Shown: positions 21,618 through 32,345 of the stretch, in pieces
How the letters are laid out: the number at the start of each line of letters is the position of its first letter
Position numbering within the stretch: position 1 is the first letter of the stretch
DNA from: Datisca glomerata
Taxonomy: Eukaryota > Streptophyta > Magnoliopsida > Cucurbitales > Datiscaceae
Assembly: GCA_003255025.1 (NCBI GenBank)
Contig: QANY01005488.1
Span: 930,001-994,000, forward strand
Direction of reading: 5' to 3'
Length of the DNA: 64,000 nt
The notes under the pieces: generated by a model
What the model saw: only the letters and a program-made list of their open reading frames with translations
Database searches by the model: none
What the model was told of the DNA's origin: nothing
Translations under genes and position numbers: made by a program

Positions 21618-21903
21618 GCCACATAGAAGTTTCTCTCTCAACTTCATCTTTGTCTCTATCTTTGTCTGTTGTGCTTTGTACGTAATATTAAAGAAGTCAC
21701 TAATTTATGTCATTTTATTGATTTACGTCTTAGAAATTACTTATAATTACCTCTAAAGAACTTATGAGTCATTAGCAATATAATTAACAAATCTCGGTAA
21801 CGTGATAAATTAAATACTCTCGTTATATAGATAATTAACATGCTAAAAATGGTGACTTAGGTTCCAATAATGATAATGTTATATTACAGTTGGAAAGAAA
21901 TGT
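21618..21903. other. Short AT-rich spacer
   Basis: I see nothing coding between the Mutator-like element and the LARD-like element. Confidence 0.5.
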
Positions 21904-21908
21904 TACAT
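21904..21908. repeat. Target site duplication TACAT (left)
   Basis: The five bases TACAT lie directly before the left LTR and recur at 27967-27971 directly after the right LTR. Confidence 0.85.
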
Positions 21909-22336
21909 TGTTTTGGAGATGAATTCTGAACCGGATCGGGTTGAGAACAAAGAGTATTCTAGTCATCAGAAGCCTAGGAAATGTGGAGGTCTAGCATGGT
22001 GAAAACGATGAGCATCTTTAGTAGTCTAGACTGTGACAACCACCGGTAAACGCACCTCGTTGGGGTTGTCAAGAGAAGGAAAGGGAGAGAGAGAGCCTCC
22101 AAGTGTGTGTGATAAAAAATCCAAGGTCTAGATTGGGAGGAGGTCGTGACGTCGACCGGCACAATGAACTTCATCCCAATCCTACCAAGCCATATGCCTC
22201 CAATTCATTCCAAAGGCAGTAAGGGCCCGTCCAAGTCTTGCCACTTTACTTGATGGTAATGTGAAAATAATCATGGGGGCCCGACTAAGATGGTGGATCC
22301 AGCGAGTATGTTAGGGGCAGAAATCCATGTATAAAC
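21909..22336 (-). repeat. 3' LTR of the LARD-like element
   Basis: 428 bp, from tgttttggagatgaattctg to atgtataaaca on the plus strand. It aligns with both outer parts of 27205-27966. On the minus strand an AAGGGGCTAA purine tract (22337-22346) stands directly before it. Confidence 0.85.
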
Positions 22337-22346
22337 ATTAGCCCCT
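22337..22346 (-). promoter_or_regulatory. Polypurine tract of the LARD-like element
   Basis: The minus strand reads AAGGGGCTAA directly upstream of the 3' LTR start TGTTTATA. Confidence 0.65.
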
Positions 22347-23489
22347 TGTGCAAGTTTTAATGCGTAGCACTTGAACTTGTACATAGTCTCAGTGTGTGTG
22401 GTGATCTTACTTGATTAGCCACTGAATTATGAGATGTTCAATTGTGATGATGAATGTTTCTTCATTGAATCTATCATGCAGGGTCATCTTCATTGTTGTA
22501 GCCCCCAGTTGGATATGATGATGTATCAATTTCTTTCATTTAGCCTCCAATAAGAGATGCAAGAAGTAGTTGACAACAGCGAGCCTCACTCAATAAAAAG
22601 TCTGATCATGGCGATATTCACTGAAGAATGACTAGCTGAAAAATATATATACACTAGCAATGCACAACCTGATGTTCAATGTTAGCACGAGTGAATATAC
22701 ATGATAAGATTTGTATCATATGTATATGCATGATATGTGTTCAAATGTCAATGTATCATAACAAGTTAACGGAGTCAAACAACATTTTTTAACTATATCA
22801 TGGTCATATATGACATATACGTCTCAATGATACGTTCACATTTTACATTACTAGAGATAATTGATCAGAGTCATTATCATCACTTTCTAATATTAATGAT
22901 ATGAGAGAACTAATTTAGAAAACTCACCAGAGAGGAGTTTCACCGACACAGCATAACATCAAGGCAACATATTACCCAAGAGAAATTCTAATCATGGCAG
23001 AGTTCGTCAAGAAATTCCTCGGCGGCAGTTAAACACATTGAAGTGTCGTCTTTAGAGCCTGTGAAAGTGCATATACGTAGGAACCTGCATGATACTACCT
23101 AAGAATGCACATATATACATGAAAATATAATCAAGTTGCCCAAGGGGACACGCACTTATGTGACCATTTAAACTATTTGTAATGGTCACGCTTAAAGGGA
23201 TACTCATTCCTACTTCAGATTTTTATTATTCATCATTTCTTACTTTGAACTTTCATTGCACATACTCATTTGTTCCTACTTTAAATAATGCATCTCTACT
23301 TCGCACTTACGTCTCCCTTACACAAATTTTAGCATAAGTATATCCATGATAAATTTCTAAGTTAGATTTAATACATATGCCAACGGCCATATTCTATGGT
23401 AACAAGCGAAGCAATAGTAACTTGTGTATTCCAAACATGTTATGGAGGGCAAGTTCTGCTTCGAAGGGATTCACAACAGTTGCTAAGTT
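22347..23489. other. LARD interior, no gene
   Basis: AT-rich interior sequence with no open frame of note and no motif of gag or pol. I see nothing else in it. Confidence 0.5.
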
Positions 23490-23524
23490 CCACCCAACTA
23501 CCTTCATTGAAATGTCTTTATTAC

Positions 23525-23970
23525 ATTTCAGGAACAAACTTCGCTGAAACAACTTAAATGCGTTTCAGGAATAACCTTTGCTGAAACATCTTGAACGCGC
23601 TCTAGGAACAAACTTCGTCGAAACGTCTTAAACGCGTTACAGGAACTAACTTTGCTAAAACATCTTAACATGTTACAGGAACTAACTTCGTTGAATCATC
23701 TTAAACATGTTCCAGGAGTGAACTTTGCTAGAAGTCTTAAATACGTTCCAGGAACTAACTTTGTTGAAACATCTTAAATGCGTTCCGAGAACAAACTTCA
23801 CTGAAATGTTTAAACGCTTTTCAGGAACAAACTTTCCTGAAATGTCTTAAATACATTCTAGGAACTAACTTTGCTGAAACGCCTTAAACGCATTCCAAGA
23901 ATAAACTTTACTGAAACGTCTTAATGCATTTCAGGAACAAACTTTGCTGAAACGTCTTAAATGCATTCGC
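23525..23970. repeat. 37-bp tandem array, about 12 copies
   Basis: Consecutive units follow the pattern aggaacaaactt-cgctgaaac-gtcttaaacgcattcc with substitutions and one- or two-base indels. I count twelve. It lies in the interior of the LARD-like element. There are no unique spacers, so it is not a CRISPR array. Confidence 0.9.
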
Positions 23971-24054
23971 AGATAACTAACACATTATAAGTTTTTGGGT
24001 TATTTTGATAACTACAAAAGTCGAAGTAAAAAACTACGATGCCAAACGTCTTTC

Positions 24055-24591
24055 AATTCTATGTCACCCCTCGTGAAAAGTTTTTTTATCTCAAGTACGC
24101 TTAATGGCGATTTCTTTTCTTGTCAACAATCCCAAGCTACCTATAATAGGTACACTTAGCAATGATTTCTCCTCAACAGTCCTAAGTCACCCCTCTTGGT
24201 AATTTTATCGTTACCTCGGGTGCATTTAGCGGTGATTCTTACTCAACAGTCCTAAGTCACCCCTTATGGTAGTTTTATCGTTACCTTGGGTGCACTTAAC
24301 CGTATTTTTTGCTCAACAGTCATAAGTCAACCTCGTGGTAATTTTTTCGTTACCTCGAGTGCACTTAGCAGTAATTTTTTGCTCAACAGTCCTAAGTCAC
24401 CGCTCATGATAATTTTATCGTTACCTCAGGTGCACTTAGCGGTAATTTTTACTTATCAGTGCTAAGTCATCCCTCATGATAATTTTATCATTACCTCAGG
24501 TGCACTTAGCGGTATTTTTTGCTCAGCAGTCCTAAGTCACCCATCATGGTAATTTTGACATTACCACGGGTGCACTAGGCGTGAATCATCA
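24055..24591. repeat. 70-bp tandem array, six regular copies plus two decayed
   Basis: The mark ctcaacagtcctaagtcacc recurs at 24172, 24242, 24312, 24382, 24452 and 24522, an exact 70-bp step. Each unit continues with taattttatcgttacctc, then ggtgcacttagcggt. Two more degenerate, irregular units lie at about 24055-24171. It is separated from the 37-bp array by only about 85 bp and unrelated to it in sequence. Confidence 0.92.
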
Positions 24592-25135
24592 ACCTGCCAA
24601 TTAAGGTGATTTTATTGTCACCGAGGCAGCAATTGACCTAGAATACTCTACTTGAGGCACCAGGCATGGTTATTTCTTGTTACCATGTGTGTGCAGAACC
24701 AACATAAAAAATATTTTCACTATGTGGTATTACTGACACACATAGAGGAGGCTGGAAGCCCTTTTCACAATGATAATGTAGTTGTGGACGATAAAAATCT
24801 CATAGAAAATAAGTCATTATTCTTGTTGTCTCGATTATTGGTCAGAACGAGAATCTCCCAGTAAAATAGAAAACTGGTTGTGAGAGTAGATCTTCCAAAC
24901 AGAAACGATAGTGTAGAATATGTCACAGGGAATATGTATATATTGATATATTCCCCTATTTTTGAAGCTTAAAGAAATATACATATTTTTTTCCATGAAT
25001 AAATTAAATAATGACGTTGAGACTATAGGTCAATACAGAATAGCGAATATATATCTAGAATTCTTCATATGCATACTAGAGCCCCCTTTAGGCATGATTC
25101 AGATTCATGTGACAAAGATCATGAGACAGTGTAGA
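24592..25135. other. LARD interior, no gene
   Basis: Between the arrays there is no convincing coding sequence. A short plus frame at 24652-24864 does not resemble any family I know. Confidence 0.45.
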
Positions 25136-25136
25136 T

Positions 25137-25440
25137 AATAAATAATTCCATAAATACTTACGATAATTGGGTTGATAAATCCATGAATACCCACGATAGG
25201 TCAGATGATAAATTCAGCAATCCCCTTAAGATGAGTTAGATAACCATTTAAGAAACTCACATAATAAGTTGATTGATAAATCTCAAATATCCATAATAAG
25301 TTAGTGGATAATTTGTATATCTCCATGATGAGCTCAATAATAAGTCCAGAAATCTCCTTGATAACTTGCTTAATAAATCAAGAAATCCCTTTGGAGAGTT
25401 GACGTGTAAGATGAATAAATAATAATTTTCATTACCATAT
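25137..25440. repeat. Degenerate repeats of about 40 bp (gataaatcc motif)
   Basis: Phrases such as gttgataaatccatgaatac, gatgataaattcagcaatcc, gattgataaatctcaaatat and cttaataaatcaagaaatcc recur at intervals of roughly 40-50 bp. The array is more worn than the 37-bp and 70-bp arrays and carries no reading frame. Confidence 0.6.
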
Positions 25441-27187
25441 ATAAACAAGTCAATAAATTCTCATAATTTTTCTATCCAAAAAGTCATCATATGTAAAGGA
25501 AAATATATGTCCATGATAACAGAGTGAATTAGGTGTGCCAAGTGCCAAACTCTTGATCAAATGTAGTTTAAACACATATATGATATAAAATGTGTTAATC
25601 AAATATGTAATTAATAAGAGAGATTAAAGAATAAAAGCATGTATATTTTTTCTCTCTTATATAAACATGCTCGACTTGTAAATTTAATACGATCTAGATG
25701 CATATTTAACCCGCATAGAGAGAATCGTATATGCATGGGAGTGTTACTTGAACGAACCATAGGCATTTAAGCATGTGTTATGAATGAACATATGAGTTCA
25801 GGCTATTTTCGAGTCCTTCTAATAAAATGATTGTGTCATAAAACTAGCCAAATCAAATATAAGTTCATTAAGTTATTAAATTGTAAACATTCTTTTGATA
25901 GATAAAATGCGTAAAGCAATTTAGTTTTGATAATTCATTTGGATCATTAAAAATATGGGTAAAGCGCAAAGTGTTGATAAAAATAATAGCACCAATGTAT
26001 GGATAATGCACAAGAATCAATTAAACATTATATTTATCACAAAAATTTGACATGAATTTGATATTGCTTAATTAATATTTGAACATACTTAGTCAATGCA
26101 TATCAAATTATTATCAAGGAATCAATTCGATTTGTATGGTTTATAACATTGATAACAATCTCATATTATCCACAATAGAGTCAAGTTATCAAATTATTCA
26201 AGATAGATGATCTAAACTTAATAAGTGTAGTTTCTATAATTACATTAGGGCAACATAAATTTTGAACATGGAGAGCTAATTAGTTATGCTTGACATAATT
26301 AAGGTAGAATCAAATTCTACTAATTATTTAATATGCTTGAACAACTGTGTAAATATATTCTTTAAGACAGTATACGATAAGCTCATACAATCGTCAAATT
26401 TTATTTTGAACAATCAAATATGTATTTAAAGGCAAAGCAGTAATTTAAAAATAAATACTTCACTTACAATTTGATCTCTTTCATTTGTTTGCATAATGTG
26501 CCACTCATTTTCATAATGCGCCAATCATTTTCTAGTCATGCTAGTGCATAAATCTGCAAGGTCATGAAGAATTGGCCAAAAGCAGCAGGTCGCACGTGGA
26601 ATACGGGACAATAACGAGTCACACGTGGATTGCAGTAAGCGTGGGTCAGTCGCGGGTTTTGAGTCACAAAACGGGTCGAGCATGTGTCTTCTGGGCCACG
26701 CGGATTGGGCTTCTTGTCGACCCAACAGCTCATGGTTTGGGTAGGTCGGCCATTACAGAATGGGTAAGGAAGATGTCGCTGCCACCACCTGAGGCATTTT
26801 TTTTATGGAAAATGACTCCAAATCGATGGAAAACCTCGTTTGAACCCATTTATGAGTGTTTTGAAACCTGAAAATGCTTCATATAACGTAGATCTAAGAT
26901 TTAGAGATTGGAATATGGAGCAGGTTTTTTTCATCGTACGCGTCGATTCCAGCGGCTATGTTCTATGCGGATGTCCTTCTCCAAAGCATATTTGATGTAA
27001 TGAAGGGCATCTTCGCTAGGTAGTTGACGGTTGTGCTCCGCGGCAGCCATCTCTCTCGTCGATTTCTCATGATATGCTTGATTTTTTTTCCGAAAAGAAT
27101 TTCCCTTCAGAAATTCCATATCTAAATCTGAAAAATGGAGAACTCCTCCATATTCCTTCACAACGGCCCTCTTCTGACAGACCACTA
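25441..27187. other. LARD interior and leader, no recognised protein
   Basis: AT-rich up to 26540, then a clearly GC-richer segment (26570-26770) with short frames on both strands, none of which I recognise. Minus 26931-27185 (84 residues, starting MVCQKRAVVKEYGG) lies just downstream of the primer-binding site, where a leader or gag start would be. It has charged stretches but no motif. It may be a gag N-terminal relic or plain leader. Confidence 0.35.
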
Positions 27188-27203
27188 CCCAGTGGAGTCG
27201 CCA
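27188..27203 (-). promoter_or_regulatory. Primer-binding site of the LARD-like element
   Basis: The minus strand reads TGGCGACTCCACTGGG one base after the 5' LTR. Similar TGGCGACTC(C/T)GCTGGG starts are common in plant Ty3/gypsy elements. I did not assign the tRNA. Confidence 0.75.
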
Positions 27204-27430
27204 TTGTTTTGAAGATGAATTTTGAAATTGATCGGGTTTAGAATGAAGAGTAGTCTAGTCATCAGAGAAGCCTTAAGAATATGTAGGTCTAACGTTGTGG
27301 AAATGATGAGCGTCCTAAATGGACTAGACAATGACAACCGCCGGTAAACGCACCTTCTTGGGGTTGCCAAGGAGAAGGAAAGGGAGAGAGAAAGATCTTC
27401 CAAGTGTGTCTGTGTGATAAAAATCCAAAA

Positions 27431-27765
27431 CCCCCTTAATAGGAGTGTTAAACATCTTTTTTATAGCCATAGTAGATCACATGCCTATTTCAAATAGCCA
27501 GCTCTCAACCATACAAGCACATTGCTCGAGTTGGGGCTCGAGTTTGTAGTAAACAGTCATGGTTCAAAAGTATTTTCATGCTTTATCAACATTGCCTGTA
27601 TGGTTGCACCCTTATAAAAGGGTTTATCTCTCACTAAAAGTGAGAGATAAACCCTATTTTTTAGCAATTAATGATTGTTAAATGAATGTACAGGCAACAT
27701 ATAGGATGTTATCAAGTGTCCCTAGATTCATACTCAACTATAGGACGGCGCATCTAAAGCCTACT
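27431..27765. mobile_element. About 335-bp block inserted in the 5' LTR
   Basis: This block is absent from the sister LTR. It contains 27467-27610, almost identical to 27996-28139 outside the element, then a 17-bp perfect hairpin and flanking inverted words ttgcctgta / tacaggcaa. It could be a small MITE-like insertion that arrived after the LARD. Deletion from the other LTR is the alternative. No clear target duplication was found. Confidence 0.45.
27619..27655. repeat. Perfect 17-bp hairpin
   Basis: agggtttatctctcact, then aaa, then its exact reverse complement. It lies right after the 144-bp repeat inside the 5' LTR. The outside copy of the repeat lacks this palindrome. Confidence 0.85.
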
Positions 27766-27966
27766 GAGGAGGTCGTGGCGACGGACCGACACAACGAACC
27801 TCATCCTAATCCCACCAAGTCATATGCCTCCAATTCATTCTCAATACGGTAAGAGCCCGTCCAAGTCTTGCAACTTGACTTGACGGTAATGGTAAATAAT
27901 CATGGAGGCCCAACCAGGACAGTGAATCCAGCGGATATGTCAGGGGAAAAAATCCACATATAAACA

Positions 27967-27971
27967 TACAT
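27967..27971. repeat. Target site duplication TACAT (right)
   Basis: Identical to 21904-21908. Confidence 0.85.
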
Positions 27972-28410
27972 TATAGGATCAAATTGAACAATATCATAGT
28001 AGATCACATGCCTATTTCAAATAGCCAACTCTCAACCATACAAGCACATTGCTCGAGTTGGGGCTCGAGTTTGTAGTAAACAGTCATGGTTCAAAAGTAT
28101 TTTCATGCTTTATCAACCTTGCCTGTATGGTTGCACCCCTATCAAAGAGCTGTAAAAGTCGTATTTTCCAATTTTATGCCTAACCTCCCATCTTTTCAAA
28201 TAAATTGAACATTTCCTCTACAAAACCTTACACTGCTAAGCTAATCAATATCGAGTTCCACGAGATTTGATTCGTTTCATCATTTTCATAAATAAACTCC
28301 AAGAGATATATACGTCCCCAGATTTCACGTAAGTAGATATTGCTTATCATGGAATGCCTTTAAAGCTTCATCTACACAACTTCTTTGGGCATATCCAAAT
28401 ATTAAGGCAT

Positions 28411-29094
28411 TGTAGGGGATAAAAAATGCCCGCGCTAAAGCCCACTCAATAATATTTTGGAATAATGCTCAATACTCTCATTTCTCGAGTAGGACCCATA
28501 TTAGGTCCAAACCGAGGACTCCTCCGTGATCGAAATCACCATGATCATCGTGACACCCTCAATGACCAGATCATGGACACGACCCCACCTATACTTACAC
28601 TATCGAGGTAATCTCATACCTAGGATCGTAACTACTTGATATAACCGATATCATTTTCCTGTCAAAATAAGATATAACAATCAGTCATATAAGGAAAAGA
28701 TGGGCAAACATCAAATCTATCAATCAATATAAATGGTTGTTAAAGAGGATAAGATGATAACTAAAATATACTGATCAGAGAATATTCTCCATGAATATCT
28801 TCATTCCTGATCAGAATAAGGAAGAAGATACACTGAACTTGGACGTTTGACTGATACAGAAAATCATTATAAATATTTGATGATCAACATTTAATGGTAA
28901 ACAATTCTCTATATTTCTAATATTATTTTAAACACTCTATTGACTTGATCGTTGGAGTGCATTAGGTGGGGGATCCCCAGTGCCCAGCCTACTACTTTCA
29001 CGATCGTTCTTAATTTTTGCAGACCATTGGATGAATCATCGAGCGACGCGTGGCGGACTCCTCGACAGTCAATGCAGACATATTTTTCACATCA
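28411..29094 (+). repeat. Putative 5' LTR of the Tat-like element
   Basis: 684 bp starting TGTAGGGGAT and ending CA shortly before the primer site. A TATAAATA sequence at 28868-28875 is a fair promoter candidate. No second LTR is present, so the left end is judged only from its TG start and family-like opening. Confidence 0.55.
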
Positions 29095-29100
29095 ATAGTT

Positions 29101-29120
29101 TGGTGTCGTCTGTGGGAACG
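29101..29120 (+). promoter_or_regulatory. Primer-binding site of the Tat-like element
   Basis: tggtgtcgtctgtgggaacg closely follows the LTR end. Plant Ty3/gypsy elements often start their interior with TGGCGCCGTCTGTGGGAA; here one C is changed to T. Confidence 0.75.
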
Positions 29121-29899
29121 TAAATCTCCCTTTTTTAAAATTGATCATAAAATTTTATCCCCGGTCACAATCGTTGATGCAAAGGATCCTTGAATATGGG
29201 TTTAATAAGAACTAGAAAAGCACAATGAGAATGTATTGGTCTCGTTGGTTACGATCGACTGCCACCATAAATTAACACTGAAAGAAGAATGAAAATCACG
29301 ATTTATGATGCTGCAAGTCACCAGAAACCAACAGAGTCATAGCTCACGAAGCGCCACAACCGCCCTTCCTACTGCCGAACACACCCTGATGTCTCAGCAT
29401 CACTTACATCGGCGTTAGTCCTTCTCCACGCCAAGAACTGCCGCCAAAATGAAGAACGCTAAACAAAACTCCTCCATTGTTGAATCTGCATTATTTACAT
29501 CAATATTATTTAGCATCTTGGAAAAGAACGAGTTTCAAGATTCGCACGCAGACCGTAAAGCTCGAATCTGCATTATTTCAATTTTTATTTCTCTCAAAAT
29601 CAAAAGTCACATCGATGATCTCCATTAAAATTTTGAGGTACGTTATTTATTTTTTATGCTCAAATTTACTATTTTTTTCAATAATATATTTCAAACACTT
29701 TAATTTAGTATGATATTAAGCATGGGCTTATTACAAGTAACGAGATCCTAAGACATAATAAAAAGTCTTAAAATCTCTGTATTATATTACTACGACGCCT
29801 CAACATGAAATCTGTAAATCATTTTGGTCCACTCAGTAGGGGATAAAAAACTAGAAATAGAAATACAATGTAAATTCCCTAGGAATATACAAATGCAGT
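29121..29899 (+). other. Leader and gag relic of the Tat-like element
   Basis: After the primer site there are short plus-strand peptides rich in Thr, Ser and Pro (29300-29450) of the kind found at the start of Tat gag, with stops. From 29480 to 29899 it is AT-rich. No gag core or zinc knuckle is readable, so most of gag has been lost or replaced by the array that follows. Confidence 0.35.
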
Positions 29900-29904
29900 T
29901 TAAA

Positions 29905-30236
29905 TGCTCCCACGAGAAAGCAAACATAATTATCAAGATCTGAGAGGTCACAAAATATGCAAACACTCCCACGAGAGAACGAACATAATTATTGAGACCT
30001 GAGAGGTCATAGATGATGCAAATGCTCCCACGAGAGAACAAATATGATTATCAAGATCTTAGATGTCACAAATTATGAAAATGCTCTTATGAGAGAGCAG
30101 ACATAATTATCAAGTCCAGAGAATTCATAAATTATACAAATGCTCACGTGAGACATCAAGCAAGACCCCGGGAGATCATAGATTACACAAACGCTCCCGC
30201 AAGAGAGCAAGCATAATTATCGAGACCTGAGAGGTC
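29905..30236. repeat. 59-bp tandem array, six copies
   Basis: The phrase gctcccacgagagaacaaa ... gagaggtcacaaattatgcaaa recurs from about 29905, with marks at 29965, 30024, 30083, 30142 and 30193. The step is 59-60 bp, the last one shorter. It ends directly at the start of the RT-like sequence, where gag and protease would be expected. Confidence 0.88.
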
Positions 30237-30239
30237 CAC

Positions 30240-30950
30240 TTCCCAGACTGCTTGGCCAACATGGTAAAGGAAAAGATGAAGAACAGAAAGTGGAAGTCTT
30301 ATATAGGGTTCAATGACCAGAATAAAGCATGCCCAAAGGACAACTTTCCTCTTCCAAAAATTAATCAATCGATGGACGCTACAACGGGGCACGAGATGCT
30401 CAGTCTCATGGATGCCTTCTTCAGGTACAATCAGATACTCATGCATCTACTCAGACTCAAAGAAGATGACCTTTGTGATTGAGAGGAGGACTTATTGCTA
30501 CAAAGTCATGTCGTTCAGACTGAAGAATGCACAAACCGCCTATCAGTGTAGTCAAAAAAATGTTCCAAGAGTTCATACGAAATACGATGGAAGCGTTGGA
30601 AGAGTTTGACATAAGATACAAACCTCAGACCGTAATCAAGACTCAAGCAGTCGCTGACTTTATGGTAGAGATGAGGCCACCTCAAAAGAAAGAGGAGTCA
30701 GGCCGTACAGAATATTTCACGTAAGATGACACGATGGATAGAGGCACGAGGATAGAACCTCCAAACATAGAAGGGGCGCTCAACGTGGATGACTCTACAA
30801 ACGCATGCAGAAGCAAAGCCAGACTGATACTCAAAACATCATAAAAGGCCATAACTGAAAGGGCTATGCGCTTCACATTCAGGAAATCAAACAATGAAGC
30901 TGAATATGAAGCTTTGCTCCCATGTCAACGAAGATTCTCAAGCTAGACAC
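30240..30950 (+). pseudogene. RT and RNase H of the Tat-like element (broken)
   Basis: Plus translation gives ENGKW-like sequence then FNDQNKACPKDNFPLPKINQ, MDAFFRYNQI, and in another frame RRTYCYKVMSFRLKNAQTAY. These are the gypsy RT core. They are followed by QTVIKTQAVADFMVEM and NNEAEYEALL, typical of the RNase H region of Tat elements. The usual YVDD block is not readable, so a central part of RT is missing between about 30560 and 30600. Frames change at about 30480 and 30600. Confidence 0.75.
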
Positions 30951-31019
30951 AAGGATGAGGGCAAATCATAGAAAAGTTCTAAAATTGAAGGAATGATTCA
31001 AAGAGTGCTCTATAGAGCA

Positions 31020-32045
31020 GCTATCCCGACCACACGAGATGCTTAGATGAAAGACGTCGATAAAGTCCATGGCCATTAAGGCCTCCTACTCATCAGAGAT
31101 GAATAGGATAAAAGATCCCATATAGGCCAAAAGGACCACGAAAAAATCTCGTGGCACCCGAGCACACGAGATGCTTGGATGAAAGACCTCGATAAAGGTC
31201 ACGGCCATCGAGGCCTCCTACTCACCAAAGATGACTAGGAGATAAGCCCCTACATAGGGAAAAAAGATCACGAAAGTATCTCATGACATACGAGCACACG
31301 AGATGATCGAACGAAAGTCCTCAACCAAAATAACAGCCTAACGAGGCCTCCTTATCATTAAGGATGATCTTGAGAAAGACCCTACATAGGGAAAAAGGAC
31401 CACGAAAGTATCATGTGCACCCGAGGTTAAAGAACCCTCAGAAGAAAGACCTCACCCAGGGCGACGGCCTAACGAGGCCTCCTTATCATTTGAGATGATC
31501 TAGAGAAAGACCCTACATAGGGCAAAATGACCACACAAATATGTTGTGGCACTTGAGGACATTGATCCCTCGGATGGAAGACCTCATCCTAGACCATGGA
31601 TAGATGAGGCCTCCTTATCACTAAGATAATTTAGATTAGGACCTTGTATAGGTCCCCCGAGGTCATGAAATCCTCATATGGAAGCCCTCACCATGGCTAG
31701 GTGAGGCCTCTTTTTTACTAAAGATGATTAAGAGAAAGACCCTACATAGGGAAAAGGATCACGGTAATATTTTGTGGCACCTGAGGACATTGATCACTTG
31801 GATGAAAGACCTCGCCTAAAACCATGGCTAAGAACCATCCTTATCACATAAGATTATCTTGAAAAAGGACCTTATCTAGGGCAAAAAGACCTTACCCAAG
31901 GCGACAGCCTAACGAGGCATTCTTATCACATAAGATTATTTAGAAAAAAAACCCACCTAGGGAAAAGGACCACGATATTATTTTATGGTGTTAAGTACAC
32001 GAGATGCTTGGACGAAGACTTTGATAAAGGCCACAGTCACCGAGG
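31020..32045. repeat. Degenerate tandem array, units of 85-135 bp
   Basis: About nine units share the phrases gaaagacctcgataaaggcc, cgaggcctccttatcac, gaccctacataggg and ggaccacgaaagtat. Unit marks lie near 31047, 31178, 31312, 31442, 31577, 31680, 31803, 31888 and 32014. The array follows directly on the RNase H remnant, which is where some Tat elements keep tandem repeats. Confidence 0.85.
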
Positions 32046-32079
32046 CCTCATACATAGAGCAAAAATACCACTACAATAT

Positions 32080-32340
32080 TTCATTATATCTAAAGTCACA
32101 TAGATGACAATGAAAGTCACATTGATGACTATAAACCTGACGTCACCTAGATGACTATGGGATTTAAAAATGCACAGATGATTATAACATTCAATGTCAC
32201 ATAGATGGTTATGGGACTCGAAGTCATCCAAATGACTATATAACTCGAAGTCACATAGATGACTATTATACCCCAACTCACACATATAACTAAGGTATCC
32301 AAAGTCACCCAGATGACTATATAACTCTACGTCACATATG
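32080..32340. repeat. About 31-bp tandem array, about nine copies
   Basis: Phrases like gtcacatagatgactatgggactcgaa recur about every 30 bp. The open frame on the minus strand here (32037-32285, repeating SHLGD/NHLCD words) is simply the array translated, not a gene. The array is cut off by the chromovirus LTR at 32346. Confidence 0.88.
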
Positions 32341-32345
32341 GTTAA

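Larger units (their letters stand above)
21909..27966 (-). mobile_element. Complete LTR element without proteins (LARD-like)
   Basis: Two related LTRs, a 5-bp TACAT duplication, a primer-binding site next to the right LTR and a purine tract next to the left LTR define a 6058-bp element on the minus strand. None of gag, protease, RT, RNase H or integrase can be read in the interior on either strand. About a third of the interior is tandem repeats. This is the form of a large retrotransposon derivative, which depends on proteins of a partner element. The primer site (TGGCGACTCCACTGGG) is of a kind seen in plant Ty3/gypsy elements, so a gypsy partner is likely. Confidence 0.88.
27205..27966 (-). 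repeat. 5' LTR of the LARD-like element, with internal insertion
   Basis: The outer parts (27205 to about 27430 and about 27766 to 27966) align with the 428-bp 3' LTR. About 335 bp in between have no counterpart there; in the 3' LTR this place holds only some 15 bases. The LTR ends taaaca and is followed by TACAT. The extra block includes a 144-bp sequence repeated outside the element and a perfect hairpin. Confidence 0.85.
27467..28139. repeat. 144-bp direct repeat across the LARD end
   Basis: The text from catagtagatcacatgccta to gtatggttgcaccc occurs at 27467-27610 and 27996-28139 with only two or three differences. That is far less divergence than between the two LTRs. One copy lies inside the 5' LTR, the other about 30 bp outside the element. 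The duplication is therefore younger than the LARD insertion, or is maintained by gene conversion. Confidence 0.85.
28411..32345 (+). mobile_element. Tat-like Ty3/gypsy remnant
   Basis: One LTR (28411-29094), a primer-binding site, a gap with gag relics, then an RT and RNase H core (30240-30950) in plus orientation, ending in long tandem arrays. The RT text and the NNEAEYEALL segment of an additional RNase H are characteristic of the Tat lineage, which often carries tandem repeats near its 3' end. Integrase and the 3' LTR are missing. The right side is cut by the chromovirus at 32346, so the true right end is unknown. Confidence 0.7.

Noticed and set aside
23525..24591. Regular repeats that might suggest a CRISPR array
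   Set aside because: The units follow each other head to tail without unique spacers, and the surroundings are plant retrotransposon sequence. They are tandem repeats of a LARD-like element.
26525..26871. Overlapping frames on both strands in a GC-richer patch
   Set aside because: Several frames of similar length overlap in different directions, as expected from base composition alone. No motif was recognised and the patch lies inside the LARD-like element.
32037..32285. Minus-strand open frame with repeated SHLGD/NHLCD words, looking like a repeat protein
   Set aside because: It is the translation of a degenerate 31-bp DNA tandem array; the unit is not a steady multiple of three in all copies and no start context or other gene part exists.
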